Assembly (NCBI RefSeq): GCF_030814225.1
Contig: NZ_JAUSUR010000006.1
Coordinates: forward strand, 211,123 to 275,122
Length of the DNA: 64,000 nt
Direction of reading: 5' to 3'
Source of the DNA: Breznakia pachnodae
GTDB taxonomy: Bacteria; Bacillota_I; Bacilli_A; Erysipelotrichales; Erysipelotrichaceae
Positions within the stretch are counted from its first letter, which is position 1. The number at the start of each line of letters is the position of its first letter. The position numbers and the translations under genes are program-made. Positions 33,301 to 42,685 of this stretch are shown here, one piece after another. Below the pieces are notes generated by a model. The model had not been told where the DNA came from. It saw only the letters and a list, made by a program, of their open reading frames with translations, and ran no database searches.

Positions 33301-36300
33301 CACGTTCAATTACATCTTTATCAATTACTTTAATTGTTGTTGTAACTTTTGTAGCACTTTCCTCTTTTACTGAGAATACTGCTTCATATGTTCCAACTTT
33401 TGCTTCTAATGTTGTACTATCTAACTTCACTGTTCCAGCACTTAAATCTTCCAATTTCCATGCTTGAGCATCTGATAAGTTAATTAATTCATCATTGTCT
33501 GCTATTGCTTTTACTTCATCGACGCTCATTACCAGGTTGCTTGCTACTAATGTGTATTCGCTACCTTCTTCAATGACGTGTCCATTTACTACTTTTGCGA
33601 TTGCTGATACTACATCTTTATCATCTGTAGCACCCTTCACAGATACCTTCACTGTGTAATCACCAACTTTGGCTTTATAGCCTCCGTTGTCTCTTACTTC
33701 TAATTGTGATTGATCTACTTGTAGTCCTGTATCTTTTGACCAAGCTCTTGCTTGTGTCTTTTCAATGATTTCTGCATCAGTACCTGTAACATCATCCTTT
33801 AAGATGACATAGTTATTAATATCGAAGTAGTAGTCTTCTCCTTCGATTAGACCAACTGCTACAACTCTACTTTCTTCTGCTTTGTTTCCATCACTGTCTT
33901 CTACAGAATAATCAAGGATATAAACGCCTTTTGTACTTGTATCTACAGTTCCATCGATTTCAATATCATCTGTTAAATCTCCATCTTCTGCATCCTCAGC
34001 AGTTACTCCTGCTCTTGCATCAAATGTTCCATTTAATTCAACTGTTGCATTGTCAGTTCCTTTAATCACTGGACCACTTCCATCAGTTACTTTAACTTTT
34101 ACTGTTACTGTTTTTGATGGTTTGTCTACAATATGGAATGTTACATAATGATCAGTTGCATTTACATCAGTTGAAATTTTCTTTTCAGTTACTGCAACTT
34201 CTACACTAGACATATCTTTTAATAACCAACCTTCAGCTTTTGCTAAAGAAATCAGTTTTTCATCAGTTAATCCTGCAACTTCACCTTTTCTTACTGAGAA
34301 GTTATTTGCACCAATTGCGTAGTCATCACCATTTTCAATTTCATCTTTATTCTTAACTGTAATAATATTTGTAACTTTTGTTGTTTGTTCTTGATCTACA
34401 TAGAATGTAGCAGCATATGTTCCAACTTTTGCTTCTAATGTAGTGTCATCCAATTTCACGGTTCCTGCACTTAAATCTGATAGATTCCATGCATTCGCTT
34501 TTGAAATTGTAACAAGTGAATCTTTATCTGCTAAAGCAGCTGTAGCTTCATCTACGTTCATTACCACATTACTTGCAACAATTGTATACTTGTCACCTTC
34601 TTCAATCACGTGACCATTTACTACTTTTGCAATTGCTGATACTACATCTAAATCCTCTGTAGCACCTTTTACTGATACTTTTACGGTGTAATCACCAACA
34701 ACAGCTTTGTAGCCACCGTTGCTTCTTACTTCGAGATCAGATTGTGCAACTTCTAATCCAGTTGCTTTCGACCATGCTCTTGCACCTGTCTTATCTAAGA
34801 TTTCAGCATCAGTTCCCTTTACGTCGTCTTTTAAGATTATGTAGTTATTGATATCGAAATAGTAGTCTTTTCCATCAATTAATCCTACTGCAACGATTCG
34901 TTTTTCTTCTGCCTTATTTCCATCACTGTCAGTAACTGAGTAATCAAGGATATAAACACCTTTCTCACTTGTATTTACAGTTCCAGCAATTTTAATATCT
35001 GCAGTTAAATCACCATCTTCATCATCATTGGCAGTTACTCCAGCTCTTGCATCAAATGTTGTATTCAAAGGAATATTAACATCATCTGCTCCTTCAATCT
35101 TAGGACCACTTCCATCACTTACTGTAACCTTAACTGTTACTTGTTTTGATGGTTTATCCACAATATTGAATGTCACAAAATAATTCGTTGCTGTTGGATC
35201 ACTACCAATTAACTTATCTGTAACTTCTACGGTTGCAGATGATGAATCTTTTAGTTTCCATCCTTCTGCTTTTGCTAGTTCAATTAATTTGTCATCAGTT
35301 AATCCAGCAACTTCACCTTTTCTTACTGTAAAGTTATTTGCACCAATTGCATAGTCATCACCGTTTTCGATTTCATCTTTATTCTTAACTGTAATAACAT
35401 TTGTTACTTTTGTTGTCTTCTCCTCATCTACATAGAATGTAGCGGCATATGTTCCTACTTCTGCTTTTAGAGTAGTATCCTCTAATTTCACTGTACCTTT
35501 GGTAAAGTCTTCCAACTTCCATGCAGTTGCTTTAGAAATAGTAATTAATGAATCTTTGTCTGCTAAAGCTGCAGTTGCTTCATCTACATTCATTACTACA
35601 TTGCTTGCAACGATTGTATACTTGTCACCTTCTTCAATCACGTGACCATTCACTACTTTTGCGATTGCCGATACTACATCTTTATCATCTGTAGCAGCGT
35701 TCACAGATACTTTAACTGTATATTCACCAACTTCGGCTTTATACCCACCATTACTTCTTACTTCAAGATCAGACTTCGCAACTTCTGCACCTGTTGATTT
35801 CAACCATGCTCTTGCACCTGTCTTTTCTAGAATTTCTGCATCGGTTCCAGTAACATCATCTTTTAAGATTACATAATTATTGATATCGAAATAGTAGTCT
35901 TTTCCATCGATTAGTCCTACTGCCACGATTCTCGTTTCTTCTGCTTTATTTCCATCACTGTCTTCTACAGAATACTCAAGGATATAAACGCCTTTTTTGC
36001 TAGTATCTACTGTTCCATCGATTTCGATATCCGCAGTTAAGTCACCATCTTCATCATCAGTAGCGGTTACACCAGCTCTTGCATCAAATGTATCATTTAA
36101 AGGTATGCTTACATCATCTGCACCGTCAATTGTTGGTGCTCCCCCATCAGTCACTTTAACTTTTACTGTTACTGTTTTTGATGGTTTATCTACAATATGG
36201 AATGTTACATAATGTTCAGTTGAACTTACATCAGTTGAAATTTTCTTTTCAGTTACATCAACTTCAACATTAGACATATCTTTTAATAACCAACCTTCAG

Positions 36301-39300
36301 CTTTTGCTAAAGAAATCAGTTTTTCATCAGTTAATCCTGCAACTTCACCTTTTCTCACAGAGAAATCATTTGCTCCGATTGCATAATCATCACCGTTTTC
36401 AATTTCATCTTTATTCTTAACTGTAATGATATTTGTAACTTTTGTTGTCTGTTCTTCATCTACATAGAATGTAGCTGCATAGGTTCCCGTTTTTGCTTCT
36501 AATGTAGTGTCTTCTAACTTCACTGTTCCTTCACTTAAATCAGACAGATTCCATGCTTTCGCTTTTGAAATCGTAACTAGCGAATCTTTGTCTGCTAAAG
36601 CAGCTGTAGCTTCATCAACATTCATTACTACATTACTTGCAACGATTGTATACTTGTCACCTTCTTCAATGACATGTCCATTTACTACTTTTGCAATTGC
36701 TGATACTACATCTAAATCATCTGTAGCACCTTTTACTGATACTTTTACGGTGTAATCACCAACAACAGCTTTGTAGCCACCGTTGCTTCTTACTTCGAGA
36801 TCAGATTGTGCAACTTCTAATCCAGTTGCTTTCGACCATGCTCTTGCACCTGTCTTATCTAAGATTTCAGCATCAGTTCCCTTTACGTCGTCTTTTAAGA
36901 TTACGTAGTTATTGATATCGAAATAGTAGTCTTTTCCATCAATTAATCCTACAGCTACTATACGTTTTTCTTCTGCTTTATTTCCATCACTGTCAGTAAC
37001 TGAGTAATCAAGGATATAAACACCTTTTTCACTTGTATTTACAGTTCCAGCAATTTTAATATCTGCAGTTAAATCACCATCTTCATCATCACTAGCAGTT
37101 ACCCCTGCTCTTGCATCAAATGATGTATTCAGAGGAATATTAACATCATCTGCTCCTGCAATTTTAGGCGCACTTCCATCTGTTACTTTCACTTTTATAG
37201 TTACAGTTTTTGATGGCTTGTCCACAATGTGGAAAGTCACATAGTAATTTGTTGCACTTGGATCTGTGCCAATTGATTTTTCGCTTACTGCTACTACAGC
37301 ACTAGAAGAATCTTTTAGTTTCCATCCTTCTGCTTTTGCTAATTTAATTAATTTTTCATCAGTTAATCCAGCAACTTCACCTTTTCTTATTGTGAAGTTA
37401 TTAGCACCGATTGCATAATCATCTCCACTTTCGATTTCATCTTTGTTTTTAACTGTAATAACATTTGTTACTTTTGTTGTTTTCTCTTCATCTACATAGA
37501 ATGTAGCAGCATAAGTACCTTCTTCTGCCTTTAGAGTAGTGTCTTCTAATTTAACAGTTCCTTTACTTAGGTCTTCTAATTTCCACGCATTTGCTTTTGA
37601 AATTGTAACTAAAGAATCTTTGTCAGCTAATGCAGCTGTTGCATCTTCTACACTCATCACTACATTATTTGCTACAATTGTATACTTGTCACCTTCTTCA
37701 ATGACATGTCCGTTTACTACTTTTGCAACTGCTGATACTATATCTAAATCATCTGTAGCACCTTTTACTGATACTTTTACTGTGTAATCACCAACGACTG
37801 CTTTATAGCCTCCGTTACTTCTTACTTCAAGATCAGACTTCGCAACTTCTGCACCTGTTGATTTCAACCATGCTCTTGCACCTGTCTTTTCTAGAATTTC
37901 TGCATCGGTTCCAGTAACATCATCTTTTAAGATTACATAATTATTGATATCGAAATAGTAGTCTTTTCCATCGATTAGTCCTACTGCCACGATTCTAGTT
38001 TCTTCTGCTGTATTACCATCACTGTCTTCTACAGAATACTCAAGGATATAAACACCTTTCTTACTTGTATCTACTGTTCCATCGATTTTAATATCTGCAG
38101 TTAAATCACCATCTTCGTCATCTTCAGCAGTTACTCCATCTCTTTCATCAAATGTAGAATTTAGTGGAATATTTACATCATCTGCACCATTAATTACTGG
38201 CGCATTTCCATCTGTAACTGTAACTTTTACAGTTACTTTCTTTGATGGTTTATCTACAATATGGAATGTTACAAAATAATCAGTTGCTGTTGGATCAGTA
38301 CCAATTTTCTTTTCTGTAACTGCTACTGTAGCACTTGATGAATCTTTTAATAACCAACCTTCTACCTTTGCAAGTTCGATTAGTTTGTCATCCGTTAATC
38401 CAGCAACTTCACCTTTTCTTACTGAGAAGTTGTTTGCACCGATTGCATAATCATCGCCACTTTCAATTTCATCTTTGTTTTTAACTGTAATAATATTTGT
38501 TACTTTTGTTGTCTGTTCTTCATCTACATAGAATGTCGCTGCATAGGTTCCAGTTTTTGCTTCTAATGTAGTATCTTCTAACTTCACTGTTCCTTCACTG
38601 AAATCATCTAATTTCCATGCTCTTGCTTTTGAAGTCGTAACTAGCGAATCTTTATCTGCTAAGGCAGCAGCAGCTTGATCTACACTCATTACTACATTGT
38701 TAGCTACGATTGTATAGTTGTCACCTTCTTCAATTACGTGCCCAGTTACTACTTTTGCAACTGCTGAAACTACATCTAAATCATCTGTAGCACCTTTTAC
38801 TGATACTTTTACTGTGTATTCACCAACTTCAGCTTTGTAGCCTCCATTGCTTCTTACTTCAAGATCAGACTTCGCAACTTCTGCTCCAGTTGATTTTAAC
38901 CAAGCTCTTGCACCTGTCTTGTCTAGAATTTCATCATCTGTTCCTTTTACATCATCTTTTAAGATAACGTAGTTATTAATGTCAAAGTAATAGTCTTTTC
39001 CATCAATTAACCCAACTGCTACGATTCTAGTTTCTTCTGCTGTATTACCATCACTGTCAGTTACTGAGTATTTTAGAATATATACACCTTTTGTACTTGT
39101 ATCAACTGTTCCAATAATATTAATACTAGATGTTATATCGCCATCTTCTTTATCACTGGCAGTTACTCCTGCTCTTGCATCAAATGCAGTATTTAATGGA
39201 ATACTTACATCATCTGCTCCTTCAATTGTTGGAGCTTCTCCTATAATTACTTTAACTTTTACTGTAGCTTTTACAGTTGTATCATTGTTAACTTTGAATG

Positions 39301-42300
39301 TTGCATTATAGATTCCTTCTGCACCTTTTACCGTGTGTGAATCTAATGAAACTGCTACTTCACTGCGATCAGAACGTTTCCATCCTGTAACATCTGTAAG
39401 TTCTGTCAGTTTTTCACCAGCAACTGTAGAATCTTTTTCGATTGAATCTGCCAGACCTCGATAAATCGTAATATGATTAGCTGCAATAATATAATCATCA
39501 GTTGTTACTACAACATCATATGGAAGTACTTCAAATGTAACTTTCTTTTCAATATCTTGTTCTTTTTTAACAGCAAATACAACTTCATAGGTACCAGCTG
39601 TTTCTTTGAATTGCGATGATTTTACGACTACTTCGGCATCGCTTCCATCCGATACATCTTTTGCAGATGCCTTTGCAAGACTAATTAAATCATCGTTTGT
39701 TAATACTAATTTTGCATCATCCAATCCAAGGATTACATTATTTGCATCAATTGTATATGGAATCTTTTTTACTACTGTTTTTGTAGCTGCTTTAAATTGG
39801 GTATTATCTTTCTTTAATGCGTCATGATAATCTGTATCAGATACAGGGTTTTTATTACCATTTGCATCTTCTAAGAATATCTGAATTACATCATTTTCTT
39901 TTAATGTTGTTCCTTGCGGCAATGTATATGTCCATGTATTATCAGCATTGATTGTTCCTTCATTACCTAAATCCGTTCCATTCAATGTTGCGCTCACTTT
40001 TACTGGTGCATCACTATTGTGTGCACCATCTAGTGCCCAAGTACCATTGATTACAGTAGTGTTTGTATAAACAGTTGTACTGATTTCTGCTGGTAGCGGA
40101 GGTGTTTTATCAACTACTGTTACTACACCTGTCAGAATATCTTCTGCTGCAGCTTCATGAACTCTGGCTCCACTCTTGTCTGGATCTTCTTCACCACGCC
40201 ATGCACGTATAACTTCATACGTTGCACCAGTAACAGCGAAGTCATCCAATTCAAATACGTAGATACCTCCACGTGCTGCTTCACCATAGATTGCAACTCC
40301 TGCATCATCATCACCCATTCCATATGACACAGCTTTTACTTCTCGTTGTGTGCCATCTGGTAATGTTTCACGCAATACCACATATACTTCATCAGTCCAC
40401 GCATCACGTAGATCTGAGTAGAATCCTTCTGGGACTCCGACATGTCCGTAAATATATTTATCCGCATTCTCAGGAACGCGTAATTCATCAACTACTGGAC
40501 TGGCATTATTACCGTTGATTCGACTATACTCTGCCATCCCCTTACTTCCAAATGAGGTATCCGTTGCGTTAAATTCATCACTGTGACTTGTACTAACAAT
40601 CGTTCCAAAGTTTGCACCTTTTAAACTGAAATCAAGAATCGTCCAACTACGTTTTGGATTTCCATTAATATCTGTACCCGTTTTCCAAACTGCTATATCT
40701 GAGTTTGTAGATGTATAGGTTGAGTTTGCACCAACTTTAAATACTAATCCACCTGCTGCTCTTGTATTTGCGAAGTCATAATATAATGGACTGTCTGTAG
40801 TAAAGTTTACATTACTAACATTAAATATTGCTGCAGATGCTCCACTTGTCTGACCTCTTGCAATAAATACGGCTTGATCAGATACATTGATTTTCGCTGC
40901 ACCTGAACCAGCAATATCTACTGCTGCTCCATGCTTTGCGATAATTTCAATTGCTGAACCTTTTCCAGAAACATCAAATACTTGTGATGATGAACCACCA
41001 CTTGTATACTGAATTCCTTGGTTTCTACCATTTCCACCTGGATCATAATCTGTCGAGTATCCTTCATTATATACTTTGATCTTTCCTCCACTACGTACAT
41101 ATAGTGAGTTACTTTGACCATAGAAACGCATTGCAGGAGCACGTGATACGGTTCCTGTTTTACTTATATTAACTTCAGCATTATCAGAAACATCAAATTT
41201 TTGGTTCCCTACAAGACGAAGTCTGAATGCAGCTCCATATGTATTGTGTCCACCTAATGTTTTAATATTCATTTGGGTTCCAGTACCAGTTACTCTAAAT
41301 ACTCCACCATCAATTTGAGAAATAACACCAGGGAATGCTCTGCTGCCATCACCCTTGCTGTCAACATCCAAGATAGCTCCACCAGAAATTTCTACTAAAG
41401 AATCTCCTGCTACAACTTCTCCTTCTTCTGGATCATCACCGTCTTCGGAATCATCTCCTTCTTTTGCAGTTCCCGCAAAAGATACAACGGCATTCGAGTT
41501 ACCTGTTCCAGTACCATTTGAAGAAGCATACACTTCGGTACCAGCTCCAGTAATAACTACATTATTTGAGTTCCCTCTACCTTCTTTTCCTAACCAGATT
41601 GTAGCTTCTTCTTGTGAGTATAGATTCACTTTTGAGCCACCATCAATACGCATTGAGATTTTTGTATCAGCACTGTATGGGCGCGAGTTAAAGATTACTC
41701 TTCTTGATGTAATATTAACATTTGCCCCATTAGTGATTGTAAAACCTCTAGCTACAATGATTCCACTTGTAGATCCTGTACCTGAACTATGTGTATTACT
41801 TGTAGAATTCCAAGTAATATTTCCAGTTAATGTAATATCACTACCCGTTGCTTTGAAAATACTATTTGCTGTTGTACTTTCTGCATGTGATAGATTATGT
41901 ATTTTCACATCCCAGTTAATAGAATATGCACTATTATTAGTAGATGCATCACTATTATCCGTTTGTCGGATTAAATACTCACAACCTTGATTCGCAACCA
42001 CAACATCGTTAAGTTCAAAACTTGTTAATGTTGTAGCCCTTGCCAATATAAAGGCTGCATTACTATCTTTTTGGAAATCAAGTGTATAACCATTTCCTGA
42101 AATTTTTAAATTTCTGCCAATTGCTGGCAAATCGTTTGATGAATTTCCAGTTCTCGTAATATTATTTTTCAAAATAATATGTGAGACACTTGGTTCAGCT
42201 ACTGCAGCCTTTAATTCATCCCAAGTTGAAACTTCAGTTTCAGCAGCTAAAGGTGCTATATCTCGAGTAGAAATTTCTTCTTCTTGTTGTGGTTCTTCCT

Positions 42301-42559
42301 CTTCTACTGGAGTTTCATCTTCAACTTCTTCAACCTCATCAGACTCTTCATCTTCGTCTAACAGGTCTTCCTCCGTTTCATCTTCTAAAACTTCCTCTGG
42401 AATTACTTCCTCTACTTCAGCATCATCTGCATCAGCCGTGAGTAAAACGTCACCTACTAATGTTGATACTCCTATAGAAGTGAAAGTAAGTAATAAACAA
42501 AGTACTACTTTAAAAAATGTGCTTTGTTTTTTCCAGAAACTTGTTTTCTTTTTACTCAT
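27395..42559 (-). CDS. Giant repetitive surface adhesin, 5054 residues
   Basis: One unbroken 15.2-kb frame. In order: signal peptide (about 1-43); a very acidic Glu/Asp leader (about 44-97); a beta-helix/pectate-lyase-like head (about 105-700); and an Ig-like segment (about 830-930). Then comes a very long stalk: eight DUF5011 Ig-like domains (core ARAGVTASDxEDGDLTAD) alternating with about 39 copies of an 86-90 residue module that begins near YTIVANN. The end is SKPGVSTGDTTD, a membrane segment and KRRKDEEEA, a variant sorting signal. AGGAGGG precedes the ATG. The promoter at 42642-42673 matches that of the sigma-fusion gene. Likely a fibrillar host- or biofilm-binding protein. Confidence 0.93.
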   Translation of the reverse strand: MSKKKTSFWKKQSTFFKVVLCLLLTFTSIGVSTLVGDVLLTADADDAEVEEVIPEEVLEDETEEDLLDEDEESDEVEEVEDETPVEEEEPQQEEEISTRDIAPLAAETEVSTWDELKAAVAEPSVSHIILKNNITRTGNSSNDLPAIGRNLKISGNGYTLDFQKDSNAAFILARATTLTSFELNDVVVANQGCEYLIRQTDNSDASTNNSAYSINWDVKIHNLSHAESTTANSIFKATGSDITLTGNITWNSTSNTHSSGTGSTSGIIVARGFTITNGANVNITSRRVIFNSRPYSADTKISMRIDGGSKVNLYSQEEATIWLGKEGRGNSNNVVITGAGTEVYASSNGTGTGNSNAVVSFAGTAKEGDDSEDGDDPEEGEVVAGDSLVEISGGAILDVDSKGDGSRAFPGVISQIDGGVFRVTGTGTQMNIKTLGGHNTYGAAFRLRLVGNQKFDVSDNAEVNISKTGTVSRAPAMRFYGQSNSLYVRSGGKIKVYNEGYSTDYDPGGNGRNQGIQYTSGGSSSQVFDVSGKGSAIEIIAKHGAAVDIAGSGAAKINVSDQAVFIARGQTSGASAAIFNVSNVNFTTDSPLYYDFANTRAAGGLVFKVGANSTYTSTNSDIAVWKTGTDINGNPKRSWTILDFSLKGANFGTIVSTSHSDEFNATDTSFGSKGMAEYSRINGNNASPVVDELRVPENADKYIYGHVGVPEGFYSDLRDAWTDEVYVVLRETLPDGTQREVKAVSYGMGDDDAGVAIYGEAARGGIYVFELDDFAVTGATYEVIRAWRGEEDPDKSGARVHEAAAEDILTGVVTVVDKTPPLPAEISTTVYTNTTVINGTWALDGAHNSDAPVKVSATLNGTDLGNEGTINADNTWTYTLPQGTTLKENDVIQIFLEDANGNKNPVSDTDYHDALKKDNTQFKAATKTVVKKIPYTIDANNVILGLDDAKLVLTNDDLISLAKASAKDVSDGSDAEVVVKSSQFKETAGTYEVVFAVKKEQDIEKKVTFEVLPYDVVVTTDDYIIAANHITIYRGLADSIEKDSTVAGEKLTELTDVTGWKRSDRSEVAVSLDSHTVKGAEGIYNATFKVNNDTTVKATVKVKVIIGEAPTIEGADDVSIPLNTAFDARAGVTASDKEDGDITSSINIIGTVDTSTKGVYILKYSVTDSDGNTAEETRIVAVGLIDGKDYYFDINNYVILKDDVKGTDDEILDKTGARAWLKSTGAEVAKSDLEVRSNGGYKAEVGEYTVKVSVKGATDDLDVVSAVAKVVTGHVIEEGDNYTIVANNVVMSVDQAAAALADKDSLVTTSKARAWKLDDFSEGTVKLEDTTLEAKTGTYAATFYVDEEQTTKVTNIITVKNKDEIESGDDYAIGANNFSVRKGEVAGLTDDKLIELAKVEGWLLKDSSSATVAVTEKKIGTDPTATDYFVTFHIVDKPSKKVTVKVTVTDGNAPVINGADDVNIPLNSTFDERDGVTAEDDEDGDLTADIKIDGTVDTSKKGVYILEYSVEDSDGNTAEETRIVAVGLIDGKDYYFDINNYVILKDDVTGTDAEILEKTGARAWLKSTGAEVAKSDLEVRSNGGYKAVVGDYTVKVSVKGATDDLDIVSAVAKVVNGHVIEEGDKYTIVANNVVMSVEDATAALADKDSLVTISKANAWKLEDLSKGTVKLEDTTLKAEEGTYAATFYVDEEKTTKVTNVITVKNKDEIESGDDYAIGANNFTIRKGEVAGLTDEKLIKLAKAEGWKLKDSSSAVVAVSEKSIGTDPSATNYYVTFHIVDKPSKTVTIKVKVTDGSAPKIAGADDVNIPLNTSFDARAGVTASDDEDGDLTADIKIAGTVNTSEKGVYILDYSVTDSDGNKAEEKRIVAVGLIDGKDYYFDINNYVILKDDVKGTDAEILDKTGARAWSKATGLEVAQSDLEVRSNGGYKAVVGDYTVKVSVKGATDDLDVVSAIAKVVNGHVIEEGDKYTIVASNVVMNVDEATAALADKDSLVTISKAKAWNLSDLSEGTVKLEDTTLEAKTGTYAATFYVDEEQTTKVTNIITVKNKDEIENGDDYAIGANDFSVRKGEVAGLTDEKLISLAKAEGWLLKDMSNVEVDVTEKKISTDVSSTEHYVTFHIVDKPSKTVTVKVKVTDGGAPTIDGADDVSIPLNDTFDARAGVTATDDEDGDLTADIEIDGTVDTSKKGVYILEYSVEDSDGNKAEETRIVAVGLIDGKDYYFDINNYVILKDDVTGTDAEILEKTGARAWLKSTGAEVAKSDLEVRSNGGYKAEVGEYTVKVSVNAATDDKDVVSAIAKVVNGHVIEEGDKYTIVASNVVMNVDEATAALADKDSLITISKATAWKLEDFTKGTVKLEDTTLKAEVGTYAATFYVDEEKTTKVTNVITVKNKDEIENGDDYAIGANNFTVRKGEVAGLTDDKLIELAKAEGWKLKDSSSATVEVTDKLIGSDPTATNYFVTFNIVDKPSKQVTVKVTVSDGSGPKIEGADDVNIPLNTTFDARAGVTANDDEDGDLTADIKIAGTVNTSEKGVYILDYSVTDSDGNKAEEKRIVAVGLIDGKDYYFDINNYIILKDDVKGTDAEILDKTGARAWSKATGLEVAQSDLEVRSNGGYKAVVGDYTVKVSVKGATEDLDVVSAIAKVVNGHVIEEGDKYTIVASNVVMNVDEATAALADKDSLVTISKANAWNLSDLSAGTVKLDDTTLEAKVGTYAATFYVDQEQTTKVTNIITVKNKDEIENGDDYAIGANNFSVRKGEVAGLTDEKLISLAKAEGWLLKDMSSVEVAVTEKKISTDVNATDHYVTFHIVDKPSKTVTVKVKVTDGSGPVIKGTDNATVELNGTFDARAGVTAEDAEDGDLTDDIEIDGTVDTSTKGVYILDYSVEDSDGNKAEESRVVAVGLIEGEDYYFDINNYVILKDDVTGTDAEIIEKTQARAWSKDTGLQVDQSQLEVRDNGGYKAKVGDYTVKVSVKGATDDKDVVSAIAKVVNGHVIEEGSEYTLVASNLVMSVDEVKAIADNDELINLSDAQAWKLEDLSAGTVKLDSTTLEAKVGTYEAVFSVKEESATKVTTTIKVIDKDVIERGDNYTIGANNIVMTVDEAKAIADNNELITLSNAEAIKQKDMSAGKVNLDSTTFKAEAGTYEAVLSVDEEPATKTTIKIKVISGHVIDHGDDYTIVASNLVMTVEEAKAISDNDELITLSKAEAVKRKDLSAGTVELDSTTFATAVGTYKATFSVKEEPATKATITIQVVEKDELEDGDDYAIGANNFTVRKGEVASLTNDKIIELAKAQGWKLSNLSNVEVAVDEKSIGTDTESTSYFVRFKVVDKPSKTVTVKVRVVEGNGPKIDFETPVNLNVGDTFDPKKDVTATDEEDGDLMDKLNIEGTVDTNTKGVYRLVYSVKDSDGNEDVKVRVVAVGLYVGEEYIFDISNYVILKDDVKGTDAEILKNTEAKAWYVKSGLQVDSSQLEVRDNGGYKAEVGDYTVKVSVKGATNEKDVVSATAKVVNGHVIEEGNEYTLVASDLVMSVDEVNALANNDELISLSKAQAWKVSDLSAADVKLDSTTLEAKVGTYEAVFSVKDESATKVTTKIQVIDKDIIERGDNYTIGANNIVMTVDEAKAIADNKELITLSDAQAIKQKDMSAGKVNLDSTTFKAEAGTYEAVLSVDEEPATKVIIQIKVINGDVIEHGDEYTIVANNLIMTVDEAKAISDNDELITLSNAQAIKRKDMSAGKVNLDSTTFKAQEGDYTAKFSVDEEPKTTATIQIKVVNGHVIEHGEKYTIVANNLVLTTEEAKTVLADKDSLITLSDAKAWERKTITEGTVNLDSTTLGITEGTYNAVFSVEEEPKTTATIQIKVVNKDELETGDDYAIGANNFSIRKGQVDTITDDELILAAKAEAWKLKDLSDADVEVQSKLIGDDTESTDYYVIFNVVDKPSKTVKVKVRITDGNAPEIDFETPLYLDLNDSFDPKENVTVWDEEDGDLIDDLEITGVVDTSKKDVYRLVYSVKDSDGNLTERVRVVVVGLYIGNEYAFDIKNYVILKDDVTGTDKEIIEKSEARAWSMKTGLPIQSSLLEVRDNGGYKAEVGEYTAKVSVIGATDAKDVISTRAKVVDGDVIGEGDNYTIVANNIVMTLDEAEAVADNNALIDLAKARAWKLEDLSEATVKLESTTFKKEIGYYTAVFCVNDDEDVKVAISIKVDEGDVIEHGDEYTIVASNIVMTVDEAKAIKSNHELIGLAKARAYKRKDMTSGTVMLEATTFKAEEGDYTATFYVGQEQTTKATVKIKVVKGDVITHGDKYTIVGSNIVMTVDEVNAMNNNDDLITLSNVQAFKRKEMTSANVKLDSTTLEAKVGDYEATFSVVDEPKTKAKVKIKVIDKDVIEHGDKYTIAANNLVMTLDEAKAIKDNSELITLAQAEAYKRKDMSAGTVQLDSTTFDAKAGEYTAVFSVEEEPTTKATIKIRVIDGDIIEHGDKYTIVASNVVMSVDEAKALTDNNGLIGVAKVEAYKRKDMSAAAVQLDSTTFTAKVGDYKATFSVVNEPTTKAEVMIKVIDKDVIEHGDKYTIVANNLVMSVDEVKALTDNKELITLADAEAFKRRDMSAGSVQLDSTTLVAEAGDYTAVFSVEEEPATKATIKIKVVNSDVIEHGDKYTIVGNNVVMTLDEARAMTDSNDLITLSNTQAFKRKDMSAANVKLDSTSFEVKVGDYEATFSVVDEPTTKATVKIKVVDGDVIEHGDEYTIVASNIVISEQDAQAVETSDDVIKLAKAQAYKRKDMSEGTVQLDETTFEAVAGDYTATFSVVEEPKTKATVKIKVVSKDVIVEGDRYFMGANNITINAQTASAITDEELIALSDAEAWLKKDLSSAEVAVQSHNVKGEAGEYEATFYVVDEPTTTCTITVTVSKTVLVISANDFNIKHEDAANLDAETSKALSNVKVDVDSRSRAAVPTVDDVVVEEAHLSEIQKAPAKGGEYDLRFSVTHENEEYEVIVKVTVNPKDAKPSIAVPAAPSKPGVSTGDTTDKTTLLALFMIALSAIIVVKRRKDEEEA
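27830..30205 (-). repeat. Nine tandem 264-bp modules (88 residues each)
   Basis: The C-terminal stalk carries nine consecutive copies of an 88-residue module: DVIEHGDKYTIVASNVVM, then a KRKDMSAG region, LDSTTF, GDYTATFSV, EPTTKATVKIKV. Copies differ at many positions but keep the length almost exactly. The last copy (DVIVEGDRYFMGANN) is diverged and one residue shorter. The same module occurs scattered through the rest of the stalk. Confidence 0.9.
34070..39240 (-). repeat. Five tandem 1032-bp units with a 2064-bp super-repeat
   Basis: Equivalent points of five DUF5011-plus-three-module units lie about 1032 bp apart (344 codons). Alternate units are most alike. The segment at 34733 (GAGATCAGATTGTGCAAC) recurs at 36797, and the segment at 35766 (AGATCAGACTTCGCAACT) recurs at 37830. 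Both offsets are exactly 2064 bp. Units beyond this block are longer (about 1557 and 1824 bp). Confidence 0.88.
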
Positions 42560-42641
42560 TTATTCACCCTCCTGCTTCAATATTTTGGTAATAAATCAAT
42601 ACTCGTTTACACAGAAACCACACAATCTATGCCTGAGTGTA

Positions 42642-42673
42642 AGTAAGACGCACGAGTAAAAAAACAGGTTTTC
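42642..42673 (-). promoter_or_regulatory. ECF-type promoter P2 of the giant adhesin gene
   Basis: Minus-strand TGAAAACC, 16 bases with a T-run, CGTCTTACT. It is identical in the -10 block and spacing to P1 upstream of the sigma-fusion gene. It lies 13 bases past the stop of the 881-residue gene and gives a leader of about 75 bases to the adhesin ATG. Confidence 0.8.
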
Positions 42674-42685
42674 ATTTTATTAAAA

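Noticed and set aside
28114..41990. Many plus-strand open frames opposite the giant adhesin
   Set aside because: They repeat with the same spacing as the adhesin modules, lack ribosome sites and have low-complexity Leu/Ser/Thr-rich translations. They are antisense shadows of the repeats.
27395..42559. Repeat array as CRISPR or minisatellite
   Set aside because: The repeats are in-frame protein modules of 264 and 1032 bp with no spacers of CRISPR type and no cas genes.
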